Shown here: in pieces, positions 35,868-45,750 of the stretch
How the letters are laid out: each line of letters begins with the position of its first letter
How positions within the stretch are numbered: position 1 is the stretch's first letter
Assembly (NCBI GenBank): GCA_945903265.1
Contig: CAMDNQ010000006.1
Span: forward strand, 62,001-126,000
Source of the DNA: Candidatus Sulfopaludibacter sp. SbA3
GTDB lineage: Bacteria > Acidobacteriota > Vicinamibacteria > Vicinamibacterales > UBA2999
Direction of reading: 5' to 3'
DNA length: 64,000 nucleotides
The notes under the pieces: generated by a model
Databases searched by the model: none
Told to the model about the DNA's origin: nothing
The model's input: only the letters and a program-made list of their open reading frames with translations
Program-made: the position numbers and the translations under genes

Positions 35868-36269
35868 ATGACGGACCTGGTGTTCTTCTACGGCACGCTG
35901 ATGCGTCCATTTAATTGGACCGGGCGGATCCGTGTAGACGAACATCTCGTCTACGATGGGCGGGGGACAATCGCGGCGGCGCTCTTCGACCTCGGCATCT
36001 ACCCGGCCGCCGTGCCGACACCCGACGCGCGCGCCTGGGGCGAGCTGTACCGCATGACCCACCCGGCCATCGTGCTGCCGCTCCTGGATGAATTCGAGGG
36101 ATGCCGGAGCGATGAGCCGGAGAGCAACCTGTACATCCGGTCGCTGACACCGGTGACGCTCGAGGGCGGGCGCGAGGCCGATGCCTGGGTGTATTTCTAC
36201 AACGCGCCGCTCGGCCGCGCCGAGCGGATTCACTCGGGGGATTACCTCGAGCACCTGAAGGTTCGTTAG
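35868..36269 (+). CDS. gamma-glutamylcyclotransferase-family protein
   Basis: 133 residues beginning LVFFYGTLM, the YGTL substrate loop of the AIG2/GGCT fold, with PLLDEFEGC carrying the acidic catalytic residue and WVYFYN near the end. It would convert gamma-glutamyl amines or peptides to 5-oxoproline. The stop lies in the arm of the following hairpin. Confidence 0.82.
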   Translation: MTDLVFFYGTLMRPFNWTGRIRVDEHLVYDGRGTIAAALFDLGIYPAAVPTPDARAWGELYRMTHPAIVLPLLDEFEGCRSDEPESNLYIRSLTPVTLEGGREADAWVYFYNAPLGRAERIHSGDYLEHLKVR

Positions 36270-36289
36270 GCGGACCTGAGGGTCCGCCT
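36268..36289. terminator. hairpin between convergent genes
   Basis: aggcggacc pairs perfectly with ggtccgcct over 9 bases with a tgag loop. The left arm overlaps the TAG of the cyclotransferase gene. It sits between convergent genes and could end transcription in both directions, although no T-run is present. Confidence 0.55.
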
Positions 36290-36302
36290 CTACGCCGTGC
36301 GG

Positions 36303-36650
36303 CTAGACGCCGCTGCGGTTCGCTTTCACGGCCTTCAGAAACTCCACAATCGCGCCCAGCACGGCCTGAGACGGCTCGACGAACTCGAGTCCGGTCCGGT
36401 ACGCCACGGCATCCTGATCGAGGTCGCTGATGCGTGAATGGACGACCCGTCCCTTGACGACAATCGATCGGGGTCCGAGTGTGAGGCGAACGTCGTGAAG
36501 GGAATCGATCTGGAGAGGGAAGCGCGTCTCGACGGTGACGCCGCCGCTGCTGACGTCGCGCACCAGCATCGGCTGGAAGACCATCACTTCGCCGTGCAGC
36601 TCCCCGAGGATGGGGATGCGCTCGGCGTCGCGTTTGTTGGCGCCCTGCAC
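36303..36650 (-). CDS. PilZ-domain protein
   Basis: 115 residues. RDAER near the N-terminus is the RxxxR motif and RDVSSGG is the (D/N)xSxxG motif, so both c-di-GMP-binding elements are present. It is a single-domain effector that may couple c-di-GMP to motility or envelope functions. The start is GTG at 36650. It is adjacent to the degenerate receiver gene on the same strand. Confidence 0.88.
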   Translation of the reverse strand: MQGANKRDAERIPILGELHGEVMVFQPMLVRDVSSGGVTVETRFPLQIDSLHDVRLTLGPRSIVVKGRVVHSRISDLDQDAVAYRTGLEFVEPSQAVLGAIVEFLKAVKANRSGV

Positions 36651-36695
36651 GGGGCGGACTATAGCACGCGCACAGGCTGACGCCCGCGCCCTCCG

Positions 36696-37076
36696 TCAGT
36701 TCATCGGCAGGGCCGGCCGGCTCGTGAGCGGCAGTTCCTCTTCTTCTTCCGCCATCTGCGAGATCACGCCCTCGAGATCCTGGCCTTCGTACTCCGTCGT
36801 ATAGGTGAGGACCGGAATGTCGCTGGTTTCCGGATCGAGCTTCAGCATCGTGAGGAGCTGGAAGGCCTCGAGGTGTTCGATGCGCGCGCAGACGATCACC
36901 AGGTTGGGAATGACCTTCTTGATCTGCGTATAGGCGTTATTGCTGGATTCCACGAACACCATGTCGTAGCGCCCGGCGTCCAGGACGGCTTCGAGCATGT
37001 TCAGGACTTCGGCGTTGCCGTCAACGACGACCACCTTCTGCACCTGCGTAACTGCGAGACGGTTCGTGTCAGCCAT
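36696..37076 (-). CDS. degenerate response-regulator receiver domain
   Basis: 126 residues with a receiver-like fold (KVVVVDGNAEVLNMLEAVL, then TSDIPVLTYTTEYEGQDLEGVI). Where receivers have the phosphorylated Asp (DLVLLD), this protein has NLVIVCARIE, so the acceptor is absent and the Lys of the switch region is not evident. It is probably a phosphorylation-independent interaction module. ATG at 37076 is chosen because it removes an Arg/Pro-rich extension and follows an AAGGAC-like site. Confidence 0.75.
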   Translation of the reverse strand: MADTNRLAVTQVQKVVVVDGNAEVLNMLEAVLDAGRYDMVFVESSNNAYTQIKKVIPNLVIVCARIEHLEAFQLLTMLKLDPETSDIPVLTYTTEYEGQDLEGVISQMAEEEEELPLTSRPALPMN

Positions 37077-37214
37077 TGGGTCCGTCCTTCTGGGCCGTCC
37101 AAATTCAGGATTCGTGCCACGAACCCGTCGCGTTTTTGCAGGCAACTAGCGCCGCCCTCCTGCAGAGCACGGACGGACCCGTTAAATTGTTCCAGTTCCG
37201 CCACATAGTTCAAA

Positions 37215-38708
37215 ATGTGGTCCATGACGTTCAACAACTACATCGACGGACGGTGGGTGCCCTCCCGGTCCGGAAAAGTGTTCGAAAACCGCAACCCCGC
37301 CGACCAACGGGACCTGATTGGGCTGTTCCAGGAGTCAACGCCCGAGGACGCCTCCGACGCCATCGCGGCCGCCGCCCGGGCGTACCGGTCCTGGCGGCTC
37401 GTCCCGGCCCCGCGGCGCGCCGAAATCCTCTTCCGGGCGGCGCAGATCATCGCAGACCGCAAGGAGGCGTTCGCCCACGACATGACCCGTGAGATGGGCA
37501 AAGTGCTCGAGGAAGCGCGCGGCGACGTGCAGGAAGCCGTCGACATGACCTACTTCATGGCGGGGGAGGGACGGAGGCTGTACGGGCAGACGGTGCCCTC
37601 GGAGTTGCCGAACAAGTTCGCCATGTCGATCCGGCAGCCGGTTGGCGTCTGCTCCGTGATCACGCCGTGGAACTTCCCAATGGCGATTCCGTCCTGGAAG
37701 ATCGTGCCCGCGCTCGTCTGCGGGAACACCGTGGTGTTCAAACCGGCCAGCCTCACCCCGATGTCGGCGATCAATTTCGTCCGGGTCCTGGAGGAGGCCG
37801 GCGTGCCCGCCGGCGTCGTGAATCTGGTCACCGGCGGCCCGGAGGTGGGCACCGTGCTGGCGACCCATCCCGACATCTCCGTTGTCTCGTTCACGGGATC
37901 GACGGCCGTCGGCCGTATCGTCAATCAGCATGCGGCGTCGTCCTTCAAGAAGGTGCATCTCGAAATGGGCGGCAAGAACGTCGTGATGATCATGGACGAC
38001 GCCCGACTCGATCTGGCGGTCGAAGGCTGCCTGTGGGGCGGGTTCGGGACTACCGGACAGCGCTGCACGGCCGCGAGCCGCGTGGTCGTGCACGAGAAGG
38101 TGTACGACGCCTTCGTCGAACAGTTCGTGGCGCGCGCGAAGGGCCTGCGGGTGGGCAATGGCCTCGATGCGTCCGTGCAGGTGGGCCCGTCGGTGAGCGA
38201 GGGGCAGCTCTCGACGGTCGTCACATATGTCGGCATCGGGCGAACGGAGGGTGCCCGGCTGCTTGCCGGCGGCCACCGTCTGGCGGACGGCGAGTACGCC
38301 AACGGGTTCTTTCACGAACCGACGGTCTTTGGCGACGTGACGCCGTCGATGCGCATCGCGCAGGAAGAGATTTTCGGGCCGGTTGTGGCGGTGATGCGGT
38401 GCCGCTCGCTCGAGGACGCGGTCGCCATCGGCAACGGCGTCGAGTACGGCCTGTCCGCGTCGATCTACACGCGCGACGTGGACCAGGCGTTTGCGGCGAT
38501 GCGCGACATGTATACGGGCATCTTCTATGTCAACGCGCCGACCATCGGCGCAGAAGTGCACCTGCCCTTTGGCGGAACGAAGGCAACGGGAAACGGGCAC
38601 CGCGAGGCGGGGACCGCGGCGCTCGATGTGTTCTCGGAATGGAAATCGATCTACGTCGACTTCAGCGGAAGACTACAGAGGGCGCAGATTGATACTGAAA
38701 ATCTGTAG
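37215..38708 (+). CDS. NAD(P)-dependent aldehyde dehydrogenase
   Basis: 497 residues. [14 protein letters not shown] and VFKPASLTP bind cofactor, FTGSTAVGR is the GxxxxG loop, LEMGGKN carries the general-base Glu and GQRCTAASR the nucleophilic Cys. Sequence feel is closest to the semialdehyde dehydrogenases acting on 2-oxoglutarate or aminoadipate semialdehyde. ATG at 37215 is followed by a second in-frame ATG three codons later. Terminated by the palindromic repeat at 38709. Confidence 0.92.
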   Translation: MWSMTFNNYIDGRWVPSRSGKVFENRNPADQRDLIGLFQESTPEDASDAIAAAARAYRSWRLVPAPRRAEILFRAAQIIADRKEAFAHDMTREMGKVLEEARGDVQEAVDMTYFMAGEGRRLYGQTVPSELPNKFAMSIRQPVGVCSVITPWNFPMAIPSWKIVPALVCGNTVVFKPASLTPMSAINFVRVLEEAGVPAGVVNLVTGGPEVGTVLATHPDISVVSFTGSTAVGRIVNQHAASSFKKVHLEMGGKNVVMIMDDARLDLAVEGCLWGGFGTTGQRCTAASRVVVHEKVYDAFVEQFVARAKGLRVGNGLDASVQVGPSVSEGQLSTVVTYVGIGRTEGARLLAGGHRLADGEYANGFFHEPTVFGDVTPSMRIAQEEIFGPVVAVMRCRSLEDAVAIGNGVEYGLSASIYTRDVDQAFAAMRDMYTGIFYVNAPTIGAEVHLPFGGTKATGNGHREAGTAALDVFSEWKSIYVDFSGRLQRAQIDTENL

Positions 38709-38793
38709 GGGATCAGGGATCAGGGATCAGGGATCAGGGATCAGGGATCAGGGATCGGGATTTTCATCCCTGATCCCCGATCCCCGATCCCCG
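38709..38793. terminator. tandem gggatca array forming a long hairpin
   Basis: Six copies of gggatca and one gggatcg in perfect tandem (38709-38757), a short tttt loop, then three or more complementary gatcccc units (38766-38793). It fills the space between two convergent genes. The predicted hairpin is long and could act as a bidirectional terminator. Confidence 0.75.
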
Positions 38794-38798
38794 TATTT

Positions 38799-41700
38799 CT
38801 AGAACTCGAACTTCACGAGGAACTGTCCGCGCGCGCCGTCCTGGAAGATGTCTTCCATGCCGTACCGCGGTTCATAGGCCGCGGCGCGGTCCGGCGTCGC
38901 CATGATCCGCTCGTTGTAGTCGTAGCCCCGGGCCAGGTCCACCTGACCAAGGTCGATGAGCGACGAGCCGCGATCGGTGCCGACGCCGCGGTTCAGGTGC
39001 TGAATCATGTACCGGGCCGTCTTCTGATTGAAGGCGTTCAGCACGTTCAGCTCGAACCGGAGGCGCCGCGTGCCTTGCAGCGCCACGGTGTGCGCTACCA
39101 GGAGGTCCGTCTTGCTCAGCATCGGCGTGCGGCGATTCTCGATCACCTTATTGGTCGAGCGATCGAAGAAGTTGCCGCGGCCTTCGACGAAGATGTCGGC
39201 GCCGTGGTTCGACGTGACGTAGGTCGAGATCGGCGTGCCGCTCCCGAGATACGTCGACACGCCGATCTGCGTGCCGAACCCGAACTCGTACGCCCCGTAG
39301 AACTTCGCGACATGCGGACGATCGGTGGCCAGGCGGCCCACGACGTCCAGCGTGCCGTGCGAGTCGAACAGGATCTCGTCGATGTCCCAGGCACGGTTCA
39401 CGTTGCCGCCGGGCCGCGCGATGCTGCCCGCCTGCTGCTGTGCCGTCGACGAGGCGACGCCGGACGTCGGCGCCGTGATCTCGTCCGACGAGGCGAGGCC
39501 CGCGTAGTTGCCGTACAGCCGGCTCAGCGTGTAGTTGCTGCTGAAGAACCAGTTGTTGGAGAACCGGCGGCTCCAGCTGACTTCGAGCGCGTCATACGTG
39601 CGCTTCGGGCGAGGCGTCGGGAACGCCGCCGTCCGGCCGGAGACCGGCGAGATGCTCGCAATCCCGCGCCCAGGATTGCTGATGATGTACACCTCGTTGC
39701 CGTCGACGATCGCCCCGAGATCCTCGATGGTCTCGAGTAGGTCGTTGTGCACGTAGTGGACGCTGAGCACGTTGTTGCCGAACATCTGGCGTTCGACGCC
39801 GATGCTCGAGCTGGCCTGCTTCATCGGACGGAGGTCGGGATCGATCTCCTCCTGGAAGGACGGCACCCGGCGGTCACGGCAGGTGCTGCTCTGCGGCCAG
39901 ATGTTGCGGCCAGGCATGTTGCTCAGGCTGAGGCTGCCCAGGTCGGTCGTGTCGAGGCCGCGGTAGTGGATGCACCACGTCTCGGCGCCGAACGAGCCGC
40001 GCGGCAGTTCGTACTTCGTCCAGTCGTAGTAGAGACCCCAGCTGCCGTACACCTTCATCCGCCCGTCGCCGTACACGTCGTAGGCAGCGCCGAGACGGGG
40101 CGCGAGCTTGTCCTTGAAGTTGAAATGGATAGCTGTTTCAAGTACTTCGGGACGGAAGGTGGGGATCTTCTCGTCTTCAGTGCGGATGCCCAGATTCAGC
40201 GTCAGCTTGTTGCTCACCGACCACTGGTCCTGGACGTAGAGCGACTGGATGTTGCTGCCCGCCTTGTTGGCAATGCGGCGGTCGTTCACCTCGTAGTAGC
40301 CGAGGGTCCCGCGCGCCGGCGCGGAGCCGCCGAATGAGAACGCGCGATCCCAGAACACGAAGACGTACCCGCCGGGGTAGAACGAGTTGATGTCGTTCAC
40401 CGTGTGCTGGAAGCCGTACCCCGCCTTGAGGGTGTGCAGGCCGCCGGCGTTCACCACGCGGTTGTAGTCGACGTTGATGTTCTGGCGCTTGGTCGTGTCG
40501 AACTCCGTGATCTGCGCGCGCGGCGTGTTGGAGAACCCGGTGCCGCCGCGGATCGACGCAGGCAGCTGCGCGTCGAGCGGGGTCGACGGCGTCTGGTACG
40601 TGAACGACGTCGTCATCGGGATGCCCGTGTCGCTGAAGCGGTCGTGGAAGATGCCGCCGCGGACGCTGATGAACGAGCTGTTCGTCAGCGACAGGTCGAG
40701 CGAGCCGCTGGTGTTGACCTGATTCTGCTCATACCCGCGGCCGACGTTCGGCGTCAGGGCGGCCACGCTCGCGATACGCGAATTCGGCGTCGCGCCGTCG
40801 AATGCCGACTGCGTGCCTTCGGCCTTGGTCGGCGTCCAGAGGGTCGACACGTTGGCTGACCCGCGCGGGAGCGCCCACGTCACCTTCCCGAACGCCTGCT
40901 GCCGCCAGATGCTGCGCGGAATCTCGAGCGAGCCGTCGGTGAGGCTGTAGGTGTAGTCGCGCTGTTCGTGGCGCGGCGAGTAGGCGCCGTAGAAGAACAG
41001 CCGGTCGCGGACGATCGGGCCGCCGAGCGATCCGCCGAACTCGTTGTGCCGGTAGGGCGGTTCGCGATCCTGAACGTAGAAGGTGTCCCGGTCGCCGATC
41101 GGATCAAGGACGAGGCGCTTCACCGGGGCCGCCGAAATGGCGCTCCCTTCGAAGTAGTAGTGCGCCTCGCCGCGCATCACGTTGCCGCCGCTCTTCGTGA
41201 CGGCGCTGACGACGCCGCCGAGCGCGCCGCCGAATTCGGCCGAGATCCCCGTCGTCTTGACCTGCACTTCCTGCAGGTACTCGAAGACCGTGTTCTGGCG
41301 CGACTGGCCGTTGACGAGCGAGTTCGTCACGATGCCGTCAACGGTGAACGCATTTTCGGAGCCGCTTGCGCCGTTCACCTGGAAGCCGCCTTCGAGTTCA
41401 CCCTGGTTGACCGAGGGCGCCGTCATCGCAATTGACTGGAACGACCGCGCCTTCGGGAGCCGATCGAACTCCTCGGCCGTGACGTTGTGTCCGACCAGGG
41501 TGCTCCGCGTATCGACCAGCGGAGCGCCTTCAGCCGTGACCTGCACGGTCTCGGTGAGCTGCCCGACGCGCAGCTGCGCGTCGAGGTCGAACGAACGGCC
41601 CAGCTGTACGCTGATGTCCTGCCGCTCGACGCGTGAGAAGCCGCTCAACTCGAACGCGACGGTGTAGCGGCCCGGGTTGAGGTCCTGCGCCACGTACTGC

Positions 41701-41894
41701 CCGTTGCCGTCGGTGACATAGGTGCGGGGTTCGCCGGTGACGACATTGGTAAGGACGACCGAAACGCCTGGAACCGGCTGACCGGTCTGGTCAGTGACGG
41801 TGCCTCGTAGCGCTCCGAAGCGTTCCTGCGCCGTGGCAACGCCGGTCAGGACCAGCGTAATCGCGACGAGAAACGCACTTATGCGTGCGTACAT
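38799..41894 (-). CDS. Oar-like TonB-dependent receptor
   Basis: 1031 residues. Signal peptide (MYARISAFLVAITLVLTGVA), a carboxypeptidase-regulatory-like Ig domain (GALRGTVTDQTGQPVPGV to about residue 110), a plug domain (FQVNGASGSENAFTVDGI), then a large beta-barrel ending in FLVKFEF with terminal Phe, as in outer-membrane proteins. Such receptors move bulky oligosaccharides, peptides or siderophores through the outer membrane. AAGGAG lies 8 bases before the ATG. No adjacent gene suggests its substrate. Confidence 0.92.
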   Translation of the reverse strand: MYARISAFLVAITLVLTGVATAQERFGALRGTVTDQTGQPVPGVSVVLTNVVTGEPRTYVTDGNGQYVAQDLNPGRYTVAFELSGFSRVERQDISVQLGRSFDLDAQLRVGQLTETVQVTAEGAPLVDTRSTLVGHNVTAEEFDRLPKARSFQSIAMTAPSVNQGELEGGFQVNGASGSENAFTVDGIVTNSLVNGQSRQNTVFEYLQEVQVKTTGISAEFGGALGGVVSAVTKSGGNVMRGEAHYYFEGSAISAAPVKRLVLDPIGDRDTFYVQDREPPYRHNEFGGSLGGPIVRDRLFFYGAYSPRHEQRDYTYSLTDGSLEIPRSIWRQQAFGKVTWALPRGSANVSTLWTPTKAEGTQSAFDGATPNSRIASVAALTPNVGRGYEQNQVNTSGSLDLSLTNSSFISVRGGIFHDRFSDTGIPMTTSFTYQTPSTPLDAQLPASIRGGTGFSNTPRAQITEFDTTKRQNINVDYNRVVNAGGLHTLKAGYGFQHTVNDINSFYPGGYVFVFWDRAFSFGGSAPARGTLGYYEVNDRRIANKAGSNIQSLYVQDQWSVSNKLTLNLGIRTEDEKIPTFRPEVLETAIHFNFKDKLAPRLGAAYDVYGDGRMKVYGSWGLYYDWTKYELPRGSFGAETWCIHYRGLDTTDLGSLSLSNMPGRNIWPQSSTCRDRRVPSFQEEIDPDLRPMKQASSSIGVERQMFGNNVLSVHYVHNDLLETIEDLGAIVDGNEVYIISNPGRGIASISPVSGRTAAFPTPRPKRTYDALEVSWSRRFSNNWFFSSNYTLSRLYGNYAGLASSDEITAPTSGVASSTAQQQAGSIARPGGNVNRAWDIDEILFDSHGTLDVVGRLATDRPHVAKFYGAYEFGFGTQIGVSTYLGSGTPISTYVTSNHGADIFVEGRGNFFDRSTNKVIENRRTPMLSKTDLLVAHTVALQGTRRLRFELNVLNAFNQKTARYMIQHLNRGVGTDRGSSLIDLGQVDLARGYDYNERIMATPDRAAAYEPRYGMEDIFQDGARGQFLVKFEF

Positions 41895-42001
41895 CGTAGT
41901 AACTCCTTCAAAAGAGGGAACGTTTCTATTCGTTTACTATCGTCCTGGGCACACGGAAACTACGTACCAGAAAACCCAGATGCGTAAGTGCCGCCGATTC
42001 A

Positions 42002-42019
42002 CCTATTTGCGAGAATAGG
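42002..42019. promoter_or_regulatory. inverted repeat upstream of the TonB receptor
   Basis: cctatt-tgcgag-aatagg, perfect 6-base arms in the 248-base AT-rich spacer between two divergent genes. It is in a suitable place for an operator, but no regulator is adjacent. The rest of the spacer holds AT-rich TATAAA-like hexamers near 42101 but no clear -35. Confidence 0.35.
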
Positions 42020-42142
42020 CCTGTAGCGGGAGGGGTAAAAAATCCATCGGCGCCGACGTCTTGAACCAAATACATGGATTCTTGAGGCCGCGAATATAAC
42101 TATAAATTTCTATCACACGGGCTGTTTTAAGGGGAAATATCA

Positions 42143-43192
42143 ATGGTTGAGTCGGATCGGCGCGCTCTCGTCGCCGTGATTCCGGGCGACGGGATCGGTC
42201 CCGAGGTGGTCGAGGAAGCCGTCAGAGTCCTCGACGCGCTTGGCGGACTGACGCTCAACAATTTCCCGTGGAGCGCCGACCACTACCTCGCCACGGGGGT
42301 GACGATCCCCCAGGACGGGTACGACCAGTTACGCGGGTGCGACGCCATTCTGATCGGCGCGCTCGGCGATCCGCGCGTACCCGACAACGCCCATGCGCGC
42401 GACATCCTCCTCGGCACGCGCTTCGCGCTGGACCTCTACGTGAACTACCGGCCCGTGCGGCTGCTGGACGATCGGCTGTGTCCGCTCAAGGGGCGTACCT
42501 GCGCCGACGTGAACTTCGTGGTCTTTCGCGAAAACACCGAGGGTCTCTATGCCGGGATTGGCGGGCGGCTGAATGCCGGGACCGACGAGGAAGTGGCGGT
42601 GCAGCACGAGGTGAACACCTTCAAGGGCGTCAACCGAATCATCAGGCACGCGTTCGAGTTCGCCAAGACCCATGGCCACCCGCGCATCTGCATGACGGAC
42701 AAGAGCAACGCGATGACGCACGGCCACGCGCTGTGGCAGCGGGTGTTCCGGGAGGTGCAGGCCGACTATCCCGGCATCGAGGCGACACACCTGTACATCG
42801 ACGCGCTCGCGATGCTCCTCGTCCAGGACCCCGGCCGCTTCGATGTCATCGTCACCAACAATCTGTTCGGCGACATCATCACGGACATCGGCGGCGCGCT
42901 GCAGGGCGGACTCGGGATGGCGGCCTCGGCGAATCTCCATCCGGGACGGACATCGATGTTCGAGCCTGTCCACGGGTCGGCGCCGCCGCTCGCGGGGAAG
43001 AACGTCGCGAACCCGATTGGGGCGATTCTCTCTGCCGGGCTGATGCTGGACACGCTTGGACGCAGCGACGATGCGCGCAGGGTGGAACGGGCGGTGGAAG
43101 GGGCTGTGAAAGCGGGCGAAGTGACGCGTGATGTGGGCGGAACGCTCACCACGCGCGAAGCCGGGGATGCGGTGTTAAGACGTCTTCGCTGA
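42143..43192 (+). CDS. isopropylmalate/isocitrate-family dehydrogenase
   Basis: 349 residues of the beta-decarboxylating dehydrogenase family. IPGDGIGPEVVEEA is the N-terminal block, LGTRFALDLYVNYRPVRLL and FRENTEGLYAGIGG bind substrate, and NLFGDIITDIGGALQGGLG is the metal/NAD signature. It may be 3-isopropylmalate dehydrogenase (LeuB) or a tartrate-type relative. No other leu genes lie nearby, so I leave the symbol blank. AAGGGGA is upstream of the ATG. Confidence 0.88.
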   Translation: MVESDRRALVAVIPGDGIGPEVVEEAVRVLDALGGLTLNNFPWSADHYLATGVTIPQDGYDQLRGCDAILIGALGDPRVPDNAHARDILLGTRFALDLYVNYRPVRLLDDRLCPLKGRTCADVNFVVFRENTEGLYAGIGGRLNAGTDEEVAVQHEVNTFKGVNRIIRHAFEFAKTHGHPRICMTDKSNAMTHGHALWQRVFREVQADYPGIEATHLYIDALAMLLVQDPGRFDVIVTNNLFGDIITDIGGALQGGLGMAASANLHPGRTSMFEPVHGSAPPLAGKNVANPIGAILSAGLMLDTLGRSDDARRVERAVEGAVKAGEVTRDVGGTLTTREAGDAVLRRLR

Positions 43193-43214
43193 GCAACGCC
43201 CAACGTCCAAGTTT

Positions 43215-43868
43215 CTAGTATTTCTTCTTCAGCTGCTTCATCATGTCGAACCTTGCGGTGTCGGCGACCGCCATCACCGCCATGACGCCTGCCTGCACCG
43301 GATCGGTGACGACAAGGTCGGCCGCATCGGGAACGCTGCCCGCCATGTTCAGGGAGATCACGTAGAGTCCCTGCTTCCGCACTTCCTCGACCGCCTCAGT
43401 GATTTCGCCGCCCATCAGCGCGCCCGCGAGCACCAGGATGCGCGCGCGCGGCAGCCGCATGACCGACCGCACCGCTGCCGCCAGGTCCTGTTCGCCCACC
43501 AGTGGGATCGTGTCGACCGAGATGCGCTCGCCGCGGATGTTGTGCCGGTCGGCTTCGGAAATCGCGCCAAGCGCGACCTGCCCGACCTGCGCGCCGCCCC
43601 CCATCACGATGATCCGCTTGCCGTAGATCTTGGCGAATGACGGCGTCTCCACCACCGACGCGACACCCGGCACCGTGCGGAGATCCGCGAGCACGTCGGC
43701 AAGGGGCGACCCTTCGAGCGTCAGCTCGAAATAGGTCGTCGACTGCGGGTCGCCGTTATGGATGTCGACATAGGTGATGTTGGCCTTGTGGTCGGCCAGC
43801 ACCTTGGTGAGCCCGTACAGGATCCCGGGCCGATCGGAGACGGTTGCGAGGATGGCGTGTGCACTCAT
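43215..43868 (-). CDS. ACT-domain protein with unassigned C-terminal domain
   Basis: 217 residues. The first 75 are an ACT domain (ILATVSDRPGILYGLTKVLADH), normally a small-molecule sensing fold. The remainder (IYGKRIIVMGGGAQVGQVALGAI, ALMGGEITEAVEEV) is glycine-rich, Rossmann-like and resembles proteins annotated as ACT plus DUF5612 in methanogens (from memory, not searched). AGGAG precedes ATG 43868. It may sense an amino acid. Function unknown. Confidence 0.75.
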   Translation of the reverse strand: MSAHAILATVSDRPGILYGLTKVLADHKANITYVDIHNGDPQSTTYFELTLEGSPLADVLADLRTVPGVASVVETPSFAKIYGKRIIVMGGGAQVGQVALGAISEADRHNIRGERISVDTIPLVGEQDLAAAVRSVMRLPRARILVLAGALMGGEITEAVEEVRKQGLYVISLNMAGSVPDAADLVVTDPVQAGVMAVMAVADTARFDMMKQLKKKY

Positions 43869-43963
43869 GGCGCTCCTGAAGGGTAACCCGAGGTGAAATG
43901 TCGGTGACACACCTTTCCAAACGGGCGGATTTGCGGCATCGTGTCCCTTACCTCACAGGACCC

Positions 43964-45712
43964 ATGGATCTATCGACGGACAACTCCGGCCGGCTTCGCT
44001 TTGGGGCGTTCGAGCTGGACGTCCGCTCGCGCGAGCTTCGCACCGGGACGGCGTGCGTCCGGCTGCAGGAGCAGCCGTTCGAGATCCTCCGCCTCATGCT
44101 CGAGCGGCCCGGTGAGGTGGTCACGCGCGAGGAGCTGCGCCAGCGGCTCTGGCCCGAGGGCACCTTCGTCGACTTCGAGCATAGCCTCAACGCTGCGATC
44201 AAGCGGCTGCGCGCGGCCCTCGGAGACGAGGCCGACAATCCGAGATTCGTCCAGACGCTGCCGCGGCGCGGCTATCGCTTCATCGGCGCGTTCGAGGCCG
44301 AAGCGAAGGAACCGGCGGCGGGGACCGCTCGCATCCGCCTGGCCGTCCTCCCGTTCACCAACCTGAGCGACGAGGCGGAGTACTTCACCGACGGTCTCAC
44401 CGACGAAATGATTTCCCAGCTCGGCCAGCGCTGCCGCGGCCGCATTGGCGTGGTCGCGCGCTGGTCGTCGATGGTGTTCAAAGGGACGACCGAGCGCGTG
44501 AGCGAGATCGGCCGGACGCTGCGTGCCGACTATCTGCTCGAGGGCGGAGTTCGCCGCGAAGGCGATCGAGTACGGATCACGGCACGGCTCATCGACACCT
44601 CGAGCGAGACGCAGCTGTGGGCCGAGACCTACGAGCGCCACCTGACGGACTGCCTATCAGTACAGGCCGAGGTCGCCGCCCGCATCGCCGAGTCGCTGAC
44701 CGTCGAACTCGTGCCTGATACGCCGCAGACGCCGTATCTCGTCACCACCTCAGTGTCTGCCTACCAGGCCTATCTGAAGGGCCGCTACCACTGGAACAAC
44801 TGGGTGCGTCCCGATGATGAAGGCGTGGAAGAGGCGCTCGCGTCGTTCACCGAATCGCTGCGGCTGGATCCCCTGTTCGCGCCGGCGCATGCGGGCATCG
44901 CGCGCCTGCACACGGCGCGCGCCCTGCACTACCGCGAGCGGCCGCGCGGCGTGTTCGAGCTCGCGCGCGTGTCGGCGAAGCGCGCGCTGGAGCTCGATTC
45001 CACGCTCGCCGAGGCGCACCTCGCGCTCGCCGACATCCGCCGGATGCTCGAATGGGACTGGCGGGGCGCCGAAGCCGCGTACCTGCAGGCGATCACCTTG
45101 AACCCCAGTCAGGAGAACTCGCATCGCGGCTACGGCACGATGCTGATCGCGCTGGGGCGGCCACAGGAGGCGCTTCGCGAAATCGAGCGCGCGGTTGAAA
45201 TGGATCCGCTCTGCCTGGTGGTCAGCACGAGCGCCGCCTGGGTGAATTACCTGGCGGGCGACGCCGCGCGTGCGCTGACGTACTGCCGCCGCACGACCGA
45301 CATCGATCCCGACTACCTGCCCGCGTGGCGCATCATGGGCGCCGTTTATCTGCTGGAAGGCCGGACCGCCGACGCGCTGCGCGTCCTCGAGGCGGCATAC
45401 GGTCGCGCGCGCCACGACCCGATTCACGTGGCGTCGCTCGTGCACGCCCGGGCAACGCTCGGCGACACCGCGGCCGCCGCGGAGCTGGCGATCGATCTGC
45501 GCCGGCTGTCGCGCACGCGCTACGTCCCGCCGTATCACGTGGCAGTCGCGCACGTCGGCCTGGGCGACGCGGACGCCGCATTCGCGTCCCTCGAACAGGC
45601 GGTTGTCGACTGCGACCCCGCGCTGACGTACCTCGCCGTGGAGCCGCGCTTCGAACCGATCCGCGCCGACGCACGCTATGCCCGGCTCCTCGATCTCCTC
45701 GGCCTCGCGTAG
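43964..45712 (+). CDS. winged-helix regulator with TPR repeats
   Basis: 582 residues. The N-terminal 100 residues form an OmpR/CadC-type winged helix (EQPFEILRLMLERPGEVVTREELRQ, then RRGYRFIG). LAVLPFTNLSDEAEYFTDGLTDEMI follows, a domain common in regulators of this kind, and about six TPR units fill the C-terminal 330 residues. No membrane helix is visible, so it is probably cytoplasmic and senses a protein or peptide. ATG at 43964 is preferred over an upstream in-frame ATG (43898) that adds 22 atypical residues. Confidence 0.85.
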   Translation: MDLSTDNSGRLRFGAFELDVRSRELRTGTACVRLQEQPFEILRLMLERPGEVVTREELRQRLWPEGTFVDFEHSLNAAIKRLRAALGDEADNPRFVQTLPRRGYRFIGAFEAEAKEPAAGTARIRLAVLPFTNLSDEAEYFTDGLTDEMISQLGQRCRGRIGVVARWSSMVFKGTTERVSEIGRTLRADYLLEGGVRREGDRVRITARLIDTSSETQLWAETYERHLTDCLSVQAEVAARIAESLTVELVPDTPQTPYLVTTSVSAYQAYLKGRYHWNNWVRPDDEGVEEALASFTESLRLDPLFAPAHAGIARLHTARALHYRERPRGVFELARVSAKRALELDSTLAEAHLALADIRRMLEWDWRGAEAAYLQAITLNPSQENSHRGYGTMLIALGRPQEALREIERAVEMDPLCLVVSTSAAWVNYLAGDAARALTYCRRTTDIDPDYLPAWRIMGAVYLLEGRTADALRVLEAAYGRARHDPIHVASLVHARATLGDTAAAAELAIDLRRLSRTRYVPPYHVAVAHVGLGDADAAFASLEQAVVDCDPALTYLAVEPRFEPIRADARYARLLDLLGLA

Positions 45713-45750
45713 CCGCGGTCCATCGGACCCGCCCTGATATCCTTCCACCC

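Noticed and set aside
37335..38600. A 421-residue minus-strand frame.
   Set aside because: Antisense to the aldehyde dehydrogenase, His/Arg-rich without motifs.
38709..38793. Possible CRISPR array.
   Set aside because: Units are 7 bases with no spacers, and the second half is complementary; it is a hairpin.
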